Source of the DNA: Viola odorata | Taxonomy: Eukaryota > Streptophyta > Magnoliopsida > Malpighiales > Violaceae | Length of the DNA stretch: 64,000 nt | Reading direction: 5' to 3' | NCBI GenBank assembly: GCA_963691705.1 | Contig: OY829541.1 | Location: 57,149,931 to 57,213,930, forward strand | Part shown: one piece after another, positions 21,810 to 32,639 of the stretch | Position numbering within the stretch: the stretch's first letter is position 1 | How the letters are laid out: each line of letters starts with the position of its first letter | Notes under the pieces: generated by a model | What the model saw: only the letters and a program-made list of their open reading frames with translations | The model's database searches: none | Told to the model about the DNA's origin: nothing | Translations under genes and position numbers: made by a program

Positions 21810-24000
21810 AAATTAATGGAAATTTAGTTAAAGTGCGTTCTTGCATTTCATGTTTAGTTCAAGATTTGGGCTAAAATTCCACGTTTAATTATCTGGTTAC
21901 CCAAGAACATCAATATCTATCAAATAAACTAATCAATCCACACAAAAAACAAACTTTTCTTGGATCATAGTACCACGTAAATCTTTTTTATGGTGAAGTT
22001 TCAGGTAATGGAAATTGGCAGAAATAAAGCATCATCCACTTCTGGGAAAAGATGGAATTGGACTTTTCTTGCATCACAGATTTAATTAGCACGTCACAGA
22101 AAGGGAGCATGTTGCAAGTAGCCCATGAGCATTTATTAACAAGACAGAGACTTCCTTCCCAAATCCCAATCCAGGAGTGTAACGATTATAGAAAAATAAG
22201 AGATAGATATTGATTTTATTTGAGTAGTAAATAATACTATATCACGAATATAAGTATAAAAAATTATGTTGGAAGAATCATTTATTAACGGATGTCGTTC
22301 TGTTTTCCCCCACACACGTCTAACTTTTTTTCCGACCACTGCATTGGAAATGAGCTGTTTTGTCCAGATATGTAAGGTAAAAAAAAAGTAAATTACATAT
22401 ATTTTTTTTATAATTTATAAAATATTTCATTTATCTTATATTTTAAAATTTTATAATTTTAACTTTTTTAGAAATTAAAAATTTTAAAACAAAAATGGTG
22501 ATTTTAAAAAAATATATATAAATTTAAAAAAATGAAATAAATATGAAAGAACTCACTTCACTGAATAGTTTAAAAAATAAATGAAAAATATTTTTAATAA
22601 TATTAAAAATTAAATAAATAAATGTAAATAAAATTACTATATTTGTTACAATTTTTACAATATTTTATAATATTGTACTAATTTTTATTATTTTATTTAA
22701 AATTTTAAACTATTCTAAAAATTAAAATTATAACTTTAAAAAAAAAATTAATATTGTAAATTTTTACACGGTAAAAAATAATTATAAATTATAAAGAATA
22801 TTGCGTAGATTTTAACACTAAGCCGTTGTTTGCACGTTACTTCAGGCAAAATCCAGTGAGCAAAGCTCTGTTGCGGTACCCAAAAAGCCACCAACTTCTC
22901 AATTATTACATTTTGGCTTGAAGCATAAGATATGGCCCAGGAGAGGAGATACTACTTCTTAAATTAATCAGACTTTGCCTTTTTATCCACTTTTTTCCTG
23001 AAAAATACAGAACTTTTTATAACTTGTCTCTTTTTATGCATTAGCTCATATTAATCAAATAATTAAAATGCTAACTTTTGATATATTTATCTTTATAATT
23101 CTAATAATTAATTCGCATATTTCATCATTAAAAAATTAAAAAATTGTTCTAAGATACGCCTTTATTGTTAATTAAATTTATATTAAAGGGTGGTTACGTA
23201 AAATTATGCATTATGCATTAATTGTTATTTATTTACCTTTATAATCTTGATAATTAATTTACATATTTCATCATTAAATAGCTCGAAAATATCTTAATTA
23301 TTAACCAATACAATTGTATTTTGCTGTAAACCAATTGCTCTCCCTTCCCACAATGGTGTCTTCTCCATGAACTAAAATAAACAACAATTAATGCTCTGAT
23401 TTGTAAGAAAAAAAATCTTATTTTTAATTATCATTAAGACTGCTAATTAAATTCATATATTAATGGGTGAATGAGTAAAATTACACTAATATTAACCTAC
23501 AAATTTAAAAAATGACCAGTAATTTGAATAAAAATAAAACGCTTAAAACGATATATAATATGGCTCGTATAATTTTAACCTTTTTAATAGTTAAAGTTAA
23601 AATAAAATATTAAAAAATTACAAGAAAATATAAAATTGTAAAAAATGTAATGTTAGGACTTGAAAGTTGAAACAATAAAAAATATTAGTTTAATTCTTTT
23701 TTTTGCAATTTTTTATTTTTAAAGAATATTTTTTCTTTATTTTTTTTATTTTTTAATGAAGTGGATTATATCATATTTGTTACATTTCTCCTACATTTCT
23801 TTTCATAATTCTTTGGCAATTATTTTGAAATATTTTGATTTTTTAACTAAAAAGAAAGTCAAATTATAACTTTTAGCATAGAAGTTTATATTGTAAGTTC
23901 AAAAATTATAAGAAGTAAAAACATTTGTAAATTTTATAACTTTATGTGATTTAGCTCTGCTAAACACAAGAAAAAAAGAACAAGAAAGCCACCATCTTTT
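21810..24000. other. AT-rich intergenic DNA
   Basis: No gene is recognised in this 2.2-kb stretch. It is made of long A/T runs, especially 22380-22800 and 23500-23990. Confidence 0.7.
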
Positions 24001-24774
24001 TTTTCCCCTCAGGTTAAACACAAAATTGACACCTGTATTTGTATTGATTGAGACATTTTGTACCTGTATTTGTAAAACGATTTAAAAGGCATCTGCACTT
24101 GAAACATATGACACATTTGGCACCTCCTATTAACACCGTTGATCGTCCACCGTTAAATGCTGATGTGACATACCATGTGGACTGATACGTCATCACATTG
24201 ATAACATGGTATGCCACATCAGCATTAATTTTTTTTTATTTTTTTTTATTTTTTCCTCTCTTCTCCTTCAACAATCCACGTTGGCAAGAAAAGTATCTCT
24301 TCAGTCTCTACTTCTAAACATTCCCTTCAAGCTAAAGATTCTAGTTCGAAACAACCACCGCCAACCCCATCCAAATTAATAACTTGTCATATCCAAAAAA
24401 TTCCTCAAGCAAATGCAGAAATTCCATCAAATAAATATAACTTAGGCTCGCATTTCATTTCATTTCAATTTCCACTCACACATTCATTTTCATTTGCAAA
24501 TAAGGTACCTCGCAAACTCAAAATTCAAGTTTCTCCCCAACACAAAACTCCAAAATTGAACACAGCAAAACATCCATATTTGATCAGCAATCCCTCATTA
24601 CAGAAACAAGAAAACAACATCGAATGGCACAATAAACAAACAATAATCAACAATTAATTAATTAAATGAACCAAGCAGCAAACATCTTCTTCTTCCAGCA
24701 CAGGCGGCAAAGCGACAGCAGCTCCAGCAGCAAGGCGGCAGCGACTCCAGCAGCATGACAGCAGCGGCTCTAGC

Positions 24775-24855
24775 ATGAAGAATGTGGTTTCCTGGAATGC
24801 AATGATTTCAGGGTATGTGAATAATGGAAGAATGGAGAAAGCGAAATGTATGAGC
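24775..24855 (+). pseudogene. PPR-gene fragment carried in the MULE
   Basis: One frame reads MKNVVSWNAMISGYVNNGRM, then EKA, before diverging into a stop. This matches the consensus of a PLS-class pentatricopeptide repeat (NVVSWNAMISGY is diagnostic). Only about 27 codons remain, with no gene around them. This indicates transduplication by the flanking MULE rather than a resident gene. Confidence 0.85.
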
Positions 24856-24969
24856 GGATCCGGGTCGTGATGAACGAATCCGGATCCGTTCATACATAAT
24901 CCGGATTCGTTCATCACGACCCGGATTCGTTCATCACGATAGGAATTGCTTGCCTTGATGCCGGGTCTG

Positions 24970-25170
24970 GCGAAAGAAGAAGAGACTTGAGAGGGAGAAG
25001 AAGAGAAAGAAAAAAGAATGAAAAAAAGAAAGTGTCGTGGAAGAAGAATAGAGGAAGAAGAAGAGAAAGAAAGAAAAAGAAAGAGAGAGAAAAAGCTGCA
25101 GCAAGATAAAGTAAAAACGAAAGAAAAGAAGAAAAGAAAAAACGAAAGAATCGAAAAAGAGAAAGGAAAG
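24970..25170 (+). repeat. Polypurine (GA-rich) tract
   Basis: About 200 bp almost entirely of A and G on the plus strand, inside the MULE. Apparent Phe/Ser/Leu-rich frames on the other strand are low-complexity artefacts. Confidence 0.85.
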
Positions 25171-25538
25171 GAAAAAAAAATATTAAAGTAATGCTGACGT
25201 GGTTAGTGTGTTGATGATGTGTCAGTCCATGTGGCATGCCAGATCAGCACTTAACAGTTGATGGTGAACGGTGTTAATGAGAGGTGTCAAATGTGTCATA
25301 TGTTTCAAGTGCAGGTGCTTTTTAAATTGTTTTATAAATACAGGTGTTAAATATCTCAATCAATACAGGTGAAAATTTTGTGTTTAACCTTTTCCCCTGC
25401 TAAAGCAACACAAATCTTTTGGCTAAAGCTTAATCAGACTCATTTGACATTTGTTGGGTGCCTATGCCTCATTGTTTCTCGTCTACGCATAAGTAGTAGT
25501 CACTCTGTGCAGCTCTGTTTCTAAAGGCAGAGCAAGCG

Positions 25539-27665
25539 ATGGGAGTGAGCATGGTTACAAAGTTGCATTTGACCTTTTTGTTGGTAAATGTGGTTCTTTG
25601 CTCTGTTTATAATGCGAGAGGTGAAGGGCATAACTCAGCAGTAGGAGACCCAGGAATGCGAAGAGATGGATTGAGAGTTGCATTTGAAGGCTGGAATTTT
25701 TGCAATGAAGTTGGCCTTGAAATTTCTTCCATGGGTAGCCCAAGAGCAGCTGATTGTTTTGATCTCTTAGCTGCCAGCAACCACATCCATACAAGAACAG
25801 AATCAGCAAAAAAGAGTGAGTCTTTCTTGTCCAAAATGAGATCTTTCACTTCAAATTTTCCAGCATTCTTACATTTGATGACTTATTATGGCCAGGTTTT
25901 GGACTGAAACACAAGGTGAGTGAAGCTGTTAACAAACTTGGTGTGGGGAACCCATTTGATGGTTTGGATCCAGAAGCTGTAAACAATCCAGATTTGTATG
26001 CAGTGGAGAAAGAAAAGTATCTGGGTTCTCTATGCCAAGTTGCAGATGACCCAAATCCATGGCATTTTTGGATGGTTATGCTGAAAAATGGAAATTATGA
26101 TACTACTTCTGGGTTTTGCCCCCGCAATGGGAAAAAGATTCCACCTTTCGTAAGTCCAGGAAGGTTTCCTTGCTTTGGTCGTGGGTGTATGGGCCAACCC
26201 AAGTTGTATCATCAAAGGACTGAGCTTTTAGGAGATGGTACAATGAAAGGAAGTTTTAATGGGACTTATGATTTGGGTGCTGATGTAATTGGAGCTGGAA
26301 TTGATGGGATTTCATTTTATGAGGTGGGTTGGGCGAAAAAAATTGGAGTTGGGAGCTGGGTCTTTAGGCATAAGCTCAAGACTTCAAAGAATTACCCTTG
26401 GTTGATGTTGTACCTTAGAGCTGATGCAACCAAGGGATTTTCTGGTGGGTATCATTATGACACCAGAGGCATGCTTAAAGTTGTAAGTACAAATACTTGG
26501 CATTTTCCGCTTTTCAGTTGGTTCTAAACTCATTTCCATCAATTGCTTAGTGGAAAGAAAGTGGAGTTTGTTTGTTTGCGTTGCTTATTTTGAAAATCTA
26601 TCAATTTATTTTACAACAAATTAGTTGTTAATTGGATTGGGAATTGAATGCTTGGCAATGTTGAAAAAATTGGTTCAATTTTATGATGTTAATCTTAGAT
26701 ATTGGGCCAATGCTCACTGCTTTGATCTTTCACAGTCCCTTTCTTCATATAAATGTGTACCTTTCACAGTCCTGCAATGTGTCTATTTGTTCCTTAAACT
26801 GTCAATTGAATGCTTCAATTTGCCATACAATTTGATCTCTGAAAAGCCATGTTTTGATCCGATTTATATCTAGTTATGTAAGTAAGATCGACATACCTAG
26901 TTATGTAAGTAAGATCGCCATGAATTGACCAAATTGTTGTCTATCAGCTTCCAGAGTCACCTAATTTCAAGGTGAGAATGACATTGGATGTTATACAAGG
27001 GGGAGGTCCCAAGAGCCAGTTCTATTTGATAGATATTGGGAGCTGCTGGAAGAATAATGGTAAGCCATGTGACGGAGATGTGGTTACCGATATAACCAGA
27101 TACAGCGAAATGATCATCAATCCTGAGACTCCATCTTGGTGCAACCCTACAAATCTGCAAAACTGCCCACCATACCACATTACTCCTAACAACACCAAGA
27201 TTTACAGGAATGATACAGCTAACTTCCCGTATGGGGCTTATCACTACTATTGTGCTCCTGAAAATGCACAATTTTTGGAGAAGCCTGTTAGTACTTGTGA
27301 TCCTTATAGCAATCCACAGGCTCAAGAGTTAGTTCAGTTACTACCACATCCGATATGGGCTGAATATGGGTATCCTACAAAACAAGGGGATGGTTGGGTT
27401 GGGGATGCCAGAACATGGGAGCTCGACGTTGGTGGTGTGTCTAGTAGACTTTACTTCTATCAGGTCAGTAAATTCAGACAGCAAATTCTTTTGGGGTGAG
27501 AAAGTTTGTTGCTTGTTACTGGTTTGCTTCTGTTTGCAGGATCCTGGTACTCCTCCTGCTAGACGAATTTGGACATCCATTGACATGGGTACTGAGATTT
27601 TCGTTAGCAACAAAGATGAGCAGGCAGAGTGGACTCTTAGCGATTTTGATGTCATCCTCATTTAG
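25539..27665 (+). CDS. Secreted plant-specific protein of unknown function, 501 aa
   Basis: Four exons (25539-25815, 25896-26482, 26948-27463, 27540-27665), with GT-AG introns, sum to 1506 nt in frame. The N-terminus has a hydrophobic signal-like stretch (LTFLLVNVVLCSVY), followed by AVGDPGMRRDGLRVAFEGWN. Later blocks include YPWLMLYLRADATKGFSGGY, GGGPKSQFYLIDIGSCWKNN, SEMIINPETPSWCNP and QDPGTPPARRIW. Many Cys and N-glycosylation sites suggest an extracellular or wall location. I know these blocks from a conserved, uncharacterised plant family (I associate it with the DUF7705 label, unverified). The segment at the first splice junction (about residues 75-97) diverges from the Cys-rich text I expect there, so exon 1/2 boundaries deserve a check. 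A MULE lies 140 bp upstream. Confidence 0.85.
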
Positions 27666-27800
27666 TTAGGATTCAGATTTTGTGATTCTTTTATTTCTAA
27701 CACAAATCTTTCCTGATCGAGAAAGCTAGTATGAAACGCTAATGGTCGGATTGCAGTAGCAAGATGAGATCCTGCAAGGGCTGGTGTCCTCGTCCCAGAA

Positions 27801-27870
27801 GCTACGCTCGTAAGACCAATCTTGTCTAGTTGCTACGCTCGTAAGACCAATCTTGTCTAGTTGCTACGCT
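27801..27870. repeat. 31-bp tandem duplication
   Basis: A 31-bp unit starting GCTACGCTCGTAAGACC occurs twice without mismatch (27801-27831, 27832-27862), plus an 8-bp partial third. It lies in the 3' flank of the secreted-protein gene. Confidence 0.93.
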
Positions 27871-28963
27871 TCAACATCCTACCCAATATGAACAAGATTA
27901 ATCTTAATTTAATGAGTCCTGTAAAAATGTTAATTACTGTTTGTGCTCCTGTTCCTTGCAATTTCAGTCTATGGAAACGAAGCTTTTCCGAATCCCGAAT
28001 CCTGAAGCAATGATGATATCCTTCAATCAGTGGAAACCCACACGTTTGGTTAGGCAATAATGTTTGTAGTTGAGATAAAACTGTGATCTCAACTTCTTAA
28101 CCAACCTTGTTTCTTCATCTGGACGGCTAAGACTTGCGAACTTAGTATGTAACAAGAAACTGCTTGTTTTTTCAAACTAACTTATAAGTTATAATCTTGT
28201 GGGCATAAGGTGGTGATACTGTTAGGGCTTGGTTGGAACAGGAAAAAAAACCGAACTGAAATGAACTATAAATCGGTTTTAGTTTTTCCCCCCGATAAAC
28301 TAATGATTTTACTAAACCAGCGATACAAGAATTGTACTGAACTAAATAGAGAGGAGGACCACAAACCGGTCCTATAATCCGTAAAAATTCAAACTATCTC
28401 AATTCGATGTCCATACCCTTGCAAAGATTAGAAGATGGATCTTTGCTACATCAAATAATGCATTATCAAATATAAACGATTACGAGCTAACCAAAAAATA
28501 TACCGAGTTCAACAAAAAAAAAAAAAATCTGCCCACATCCACACTATTTTGTGGGCCAAAGTTCTCCAATATCCAAATCCATGGATGGGTCACCGGCCCA
28601 AGGTCTCCACATTCAACAGAACTCCTAAAAACTAGGTCGTTTTGAACCCACGCATTATTTTAAGGTTTTTTTTCTCTTTTACCCTTTTTATGCGTCCTGA
28701 TCCTGCAGTCCCCCCCCTTCCGCTGTCTCTCTCTCATAATTCCAAGATTCTTACTTTAGGGTCCCAAAAATCCCCAGTTCGTAACACCCTTCAATTCCCC
28801 AATTCCACCAGTTTCATCCCTCTATTCCCAAATCTTTCTTTCCAATCCCCTCCCTGATTTCAAATCCAAAAACCCAAAGCTCCATCCACCATATCTACCG
28901 TTTCAATTCCAATGCTGTAAAAAAATTAGGGTTCTTCCATTCGCTCGTAACCTTCCTATCTGG
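27871..28963 (+). other. Intergenic DNA and leader of the MUSTANG gene
   Basis: No gene is recognised at 27871-28650. The pyrimidine-rich stretch at 28670-28960 (CTCTCTCTC, CCCCAATTCC) looks like a 5' UTR and promoter region. A probable 5'-UTR intron runs 28964-29329 (donor TGG/GTAAGT, acceptor TTTGGACAG), placing the ATG at 29381 in the second exon. Confidence 0.55.
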
Positions 28964-29380
28964 GTAAGTTTTTTCCATCTCCTTCTCTTAATATTATTTG
29001 TTTGTAACTGCATTTACGATTTATGGTACTGTAGAGGTCCGTACAATGAAACCGTTGACATGCATGCGATTTTTATATCGATTATAGATTTCTTTCGAGG
29101 TTATAGGAAATCCAATTGATTTGTGTGTAATTCGCTTATGTGAGCTGTTTTCTTGATACCCAATTTGATATTTGCAAATTAGTGCCTATAAAAAGTTGAG
29201 CTTGTTTTGAGGTGCAAGCTGAGCGCTTTGAATTTTGTGTTCTTAGGACGTTGACTTGTTTAAGGTTCAAAAATTGATTTGCAGTAGTAAGTTTTAGTGA
29301 CTGATAATATTGAGTTTTTGTTTGGACAGGTTGTTTGGTTTTTATTGAATTGAATTTTTTGAGAGTTACTGCTACTAGCA

Positions 29381-31776
29381 ATGGCCAGCGGGCCTATTAT
29401 TGTTATATGTCAGTCAGGGGGGAAGTTCACCACTGCTAGTGATGGTTCGCTGAAATACAGTGGTGGAGATGCTCATGCTATTACTGTGGATCGTCAAAGT
29501 AAATTTGATGACATAAAGGCAGAATTGGCAGAGATGTGGAAGTACGAGTCTGATTCATTCACCGCCAAATATTTTCTCCCGAATAACAAGCGGACTCTCA
29601 TCACCATATCCAGTGACAAAGATGTTCAGCGCATGATTGATTTCCATGGGAACTCTGCCACTGTTGATCTTTATGTTTTGACAAATGAGAATGCAACAAA
29701 TGAAGATTCACCTGTACCTTGTAGCAGGTAATTAGTTCTTTTCTTGAAAATGAGTCTCCCACTTTCTGCTTATGGTTTGATCATTGTCCTTTGTAATAAT
29801 CAAGCCTGAGGAGGCCATGGGGTCCGTCCTTCAATGGATGCAGCCGGCCACATGTATGAATGCTCCTAATTATGTAACTCATCTATATGTGCTCTTGTAG
29901 GTCAAGCAGGACAACAGAAGAGGAACCTCCCACTCCCATCAATGTTGTTCCATATACTCCTGATGACGGTGAGCAACTTGACCTCTTGACTACAGTAGCT
30001 ACTGAAGTTGGGGATTATGAGCAGCCGAAACGTGTTAGATTATGGGAGAAATGCATAACTGGTCTGCACCAGCAGTTTAGTAATGTCCATGAACTCCGCG
30101 ATGCCTTACGGAAGTATTCAATAGCCCATGGATTCACAATCAGATTTAAGAAAAATGATTGCTCACGTGTAACTGCCAAGTGTAAAGTTCAAGGTTGCCC
30201 ATGGAGGATTCATGCGTCAAGGTTATCTACCACACCATTATTTCGAATTAAGAGGATGAATAGCATACATAACTGTGGAGCAGGCATCAATACACCCAGC
30301 CGTGCTCAAGCCTCAAAGAAAGTGGTAGCTGGTATTGTCATGGAAAAGCTGCGTAATACACCAAATGTCAAACCAAAGGAAATTGCTAATCAAATTCGTC
30401 AAGAATTTGGAATTGAATTGAGATATTCACAAGCTCGTCGTTGGATGGAGGCTGCGTCAGCAGATCTACTTGGTTCATACAAAGAGGCATTCAATCAGTT
30501 ACCTTGGTTTTGTGAGAAGATTGTAGAGACAAATCCTGGTAGCATTGTCACTCTCGTTACTAGGGAAAACAAAAGTTTTCATGGCTTGTTTGCTGCCTTT
30601 CATGCCTCAATACATGGTTTTGTGAATGCTTGCAGGCCCTTACTTTTCCTTGATACGACAACTTTGAACTCGAAATATCAGTCAGAATTGCTAACTGCGA
30701 CTGGAGTGGATGGAGATTATGGCATTTTTCCCGTGGCGTATGCTGTGGTGGATGTTGTGAATGATGATAATTGGCATTGGTTTTTAGCGCAATTGAAATC
30801 TGCGCTTTCTTCATCACTTCATCCCATTACATTTGTCGCAGACAAAGAGCTGGGTTTAAAGCAATCTATTTCTGTGGTATTTGAGAATTCTTACCATGCT
30901 TACTGCCTCCGTTATCTGGCAGACGATTTAAAGAGGACTATTAATGGGCCTTGTACTCATGATGTTCTTGGTGTCCTTGTTGCTCATCTTTATGATGCTG
31001 CCTATGCCACCACACTTGATGAATTTAGAAATTGCATTGAAAGCATCAGGAGTATCTCACCAGAAGCCGCTGAATGGATTATGCAGAGTGAACCTGAACA
31101 CTGGGCAAACGCCCTCTTTGAAGGGTCACGATACAACCATCTCACGTCAAGCATTGCTGAGTCATTTTTTAGTCAGATAACTGAGCTCTCTGTGTTACCT
31201 GCACAAATTATTGACACCATTCGCCATAAGGCAATGGAACTCATATACACTCGAAAAGTGGATTCGGAGAAGTGGTTGACAAGATTAACTCCATCAGTGG
31301 AAGATAAGTTGCAGAAAGAGATTCAAAAGGCACAATCGATTCATGTTTTCTCATCAACTGGTAGCATTTATGAGGTTCGACATATTACTGGCGCAACTAA
31401 TCATGTTAACATTGATGCCTATGACTGTAGTTGCAGGGAATGGCAACTCAACGGATACCCTTGTTCCCATGCTGTGGCAGCCCTACAGCGTGCTGGTAGG
31501 GACTTGTATGATTACTGCTCAAGATATTTTACAACAGAAGCTTTTCACGTGACATATTCTGAACCCATAAAGCCAGTTCCAACAGTGGATAAGCCTGAAG
31601 GACCTTTGCCGATACAAGTGCTTCCTCCTCCTCTCCGGAATCAATCTACTGAACCTGGCCATCCCCGGAGGATAAGAAACCGGTCAAAGGGAGAGATCAA
31701 GAGGCCGCTGCATTGCAGCAGATGCAAAGGAGAGGGTCACAATAGAAAGTCATGCCGTGCGAGCTTGGTGCCATGA
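29381..31776 (+). CDS. MUSTANG (MUG) family protein with PB1 domain, 740 aa
   Basis: Domesticated Mutator transposase, probably a nuclear DNA-binding regulator. Exon 1 is 29381-29727 and exon 2 is 29901-31776 (GT-AG); the total is 2223 nt in frame. Domains in order: PB1 interaction domain (residues about 5-100, KFDDIKAELAEMWKYESDSF, SSDKDVQRMIDFH); MuDR N-terminal DNA-binding region (about 150-240, CKVQGCPWRIHAS); MULE transposase fold (about 370-470, PLLFLDTTTLNSKYQ and FVADKELGLKQS); SWIM zinc finger (CSCREWQLNGYPCSH from residue 625); and a C-terminal CCHC knuckle (CSRCKGEGHNRKSC). No terminal inverted repeats flank it and the frame is clean. A PB1 domain is the mark of the MUG-B subfamily; Arabidopsis MUG mutants show growth and reproductive defects. 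Confidence 0.95.
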
Positions 31777-32174
31777 TAGTTTGTATCGATGTCAATCAAT
31801 TGTGCAGTTGATATCAAACTACATATGCGGAACTGGGGTTGAGGAAACTGGAAAATTAGTTAAAACTCTGATGCAAGGATTATTAGGAGTGTCTTTGTAC
31901 ATGCTTTAATTTAGTTTGTCAAGGATTTTGGGGATTTTATCCTTTTGGATTTCTGGAAATGATTGAAAATTTACTCGGTTGTCGTGGCATTCAGTATTTA
32001 GCTCTTCAAATTGTGCAGTTTTAGGTTTTATATATTGCATGGCAAGTAGAGTGGTGTGCTCATTGCTGGTGGTATATATTCAGTTGTACTCATGTAGAAT
32101 CATGTGAAGTGTTTTGCAGTCCACTTTGATACATCGCTGTTGCTTCTGTGGCGCAAAAACACAATAATTGGGTT
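31777..32174 (+). other. MUSTANG 3' flank
   Basis: Presumed 3' UTR to about 32050, then the upstream region of MIR408. Two further GTAC cores lie here (31897-31900, 32096-32099). No additional gene. Confidence 0.6.
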
Positions 32175-32315
32175 GGTACTGATAGGTAGTACAAGCAATA
32201 GTGCAGTACACGTGTAGTTCTCTAATCTCCGTTTAGTACTGGAAATGAGGTAGTACATTGTACATGGTTGGCCATCTCCATGTAGAATCTGATAGTACAG
32301 TTGTGTAATTTGTAC
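32175..32315 (+). promoter_or_regulatory. MIR408 promoter: eight GTAC cores and a G-box
   Basis: GTAC occurs at 32175, 32189, 32206, 32236, 32253, 32260, 32295 and 32312 (first base), eight times in 141 bp. A CACGTG G-box at 32209-32214 overlaps the third. GTAC is the core of copper-response elements bound by SPL7, and CACGTG is bound by HY5 and other bZIP/bHLH factors. Both are known inputs to MIR408 in Arabidopsis. The cluster lies immediately upstream of the TATA box of this MIR408 locus. Confidence 0.85.
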
Positions 32316-32338
32316 TGTAAAGTTGGCATTTTATCACC

Positions 32339-32346
32339 TATAAAAC
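32339..32346 (+). promoter_or_regulatory. MIR408 TATA box
   Basis: CTATAAAA is 23 bp downstream of the last promoter GTAC and about 195 bp before the miRNA-5p arm. A transcription start near 32370 is expected. Confidence 0.7.
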
Positions 32347-32524
32347 CCCATACAACAGCACAACTCCAAAACCATCTCGAGGAACTTGATCGCGGTCCAA
32401 GATACGAAATCGAAAGTTTGAGTTTGAGTTTTCTGGTTGGTTTTCGCATAAATTCTGGTTCGAGTAGGCAAACTCAAAAGTCAGGTAAGTTGGTTGGATT
32501 TCTGGCGGAGGAAGGGAGAATAGA

Positions 32525-32625
32525 TGAACAAAGACAGGGATGATGCAGAGCATGGATGGAGCTACTTACAGAAAAGCTCTCTTTGGGCTCTACCCATGCA
32601 CTGCCTCTTCCCTGGCTTGTTGTGC
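32525..32625 (+). ncRNA. MIR408: MIR408 precursor hairpin
   Basis: The 3' arm at 32596-32616 reads ATGCACTGCCTCTTCCCTGG followed by C, which I recognise as the full 21-nt plant miR408-3p. The 5' arm at 32534-32555 (ACAGGGATGATGCAGAGCAT, then GG) pairs with it and matches the known miR408-5p type. A loop of about 40 nt lies between. miR408 represses copper proteins (plantacyanin and laccases) when copper is scarce, sparing copper for plastocyanin. The upstream GTAC cluster and TATA box are where they should be for a Pol II miRNA gene. The primary transcript probably extends several hundred bases further. Confidence 0.95.
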
Positions 32626-32639
32626 TTCTCCTACCCTTT

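Larger units (their letters stand above)
24010..25389. mobile_element. Mutator-like element (MULE) with long TIRs and a captured PPR fragment
   Basis: Inverted arms of about 200 bp start CAGGTTAAACACAAAAT on the left and, inverted, GGTTAAACACAAAATTT on the right. They share many blocks, such as CACTTGAAACATATGACAC. The 9-bp sequence TTTTCCCCT flanks both sides (24001-24009 and 25390-25398), the Mutator duplication length. The interior holds Ser/Ala-rich GC-rich DNA, a PPR-like coding fragment (24775-24855), an inverted-repeat cluster (24850-24945) and a 200-bp polypurine run. No transposase is present. The right border lies 140 bp before the ATG of the next gene. Confidence 0.85.

Noticed and set aside
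24914..25237. Phe/Ser/Leu-rich 107-codon minus-strand ORF
   Set aside because: Low-complexity translation of the polypurine tract inside the MULE.
25539..27665. Neprosin/DUF239 peptidase identity for the secreted protein
   Set aside because: Hallmark neprosin text (activation peptide and C-terminal glutamic peptidase blocks) is absent; the blocks match a different uncharacterised plant family.
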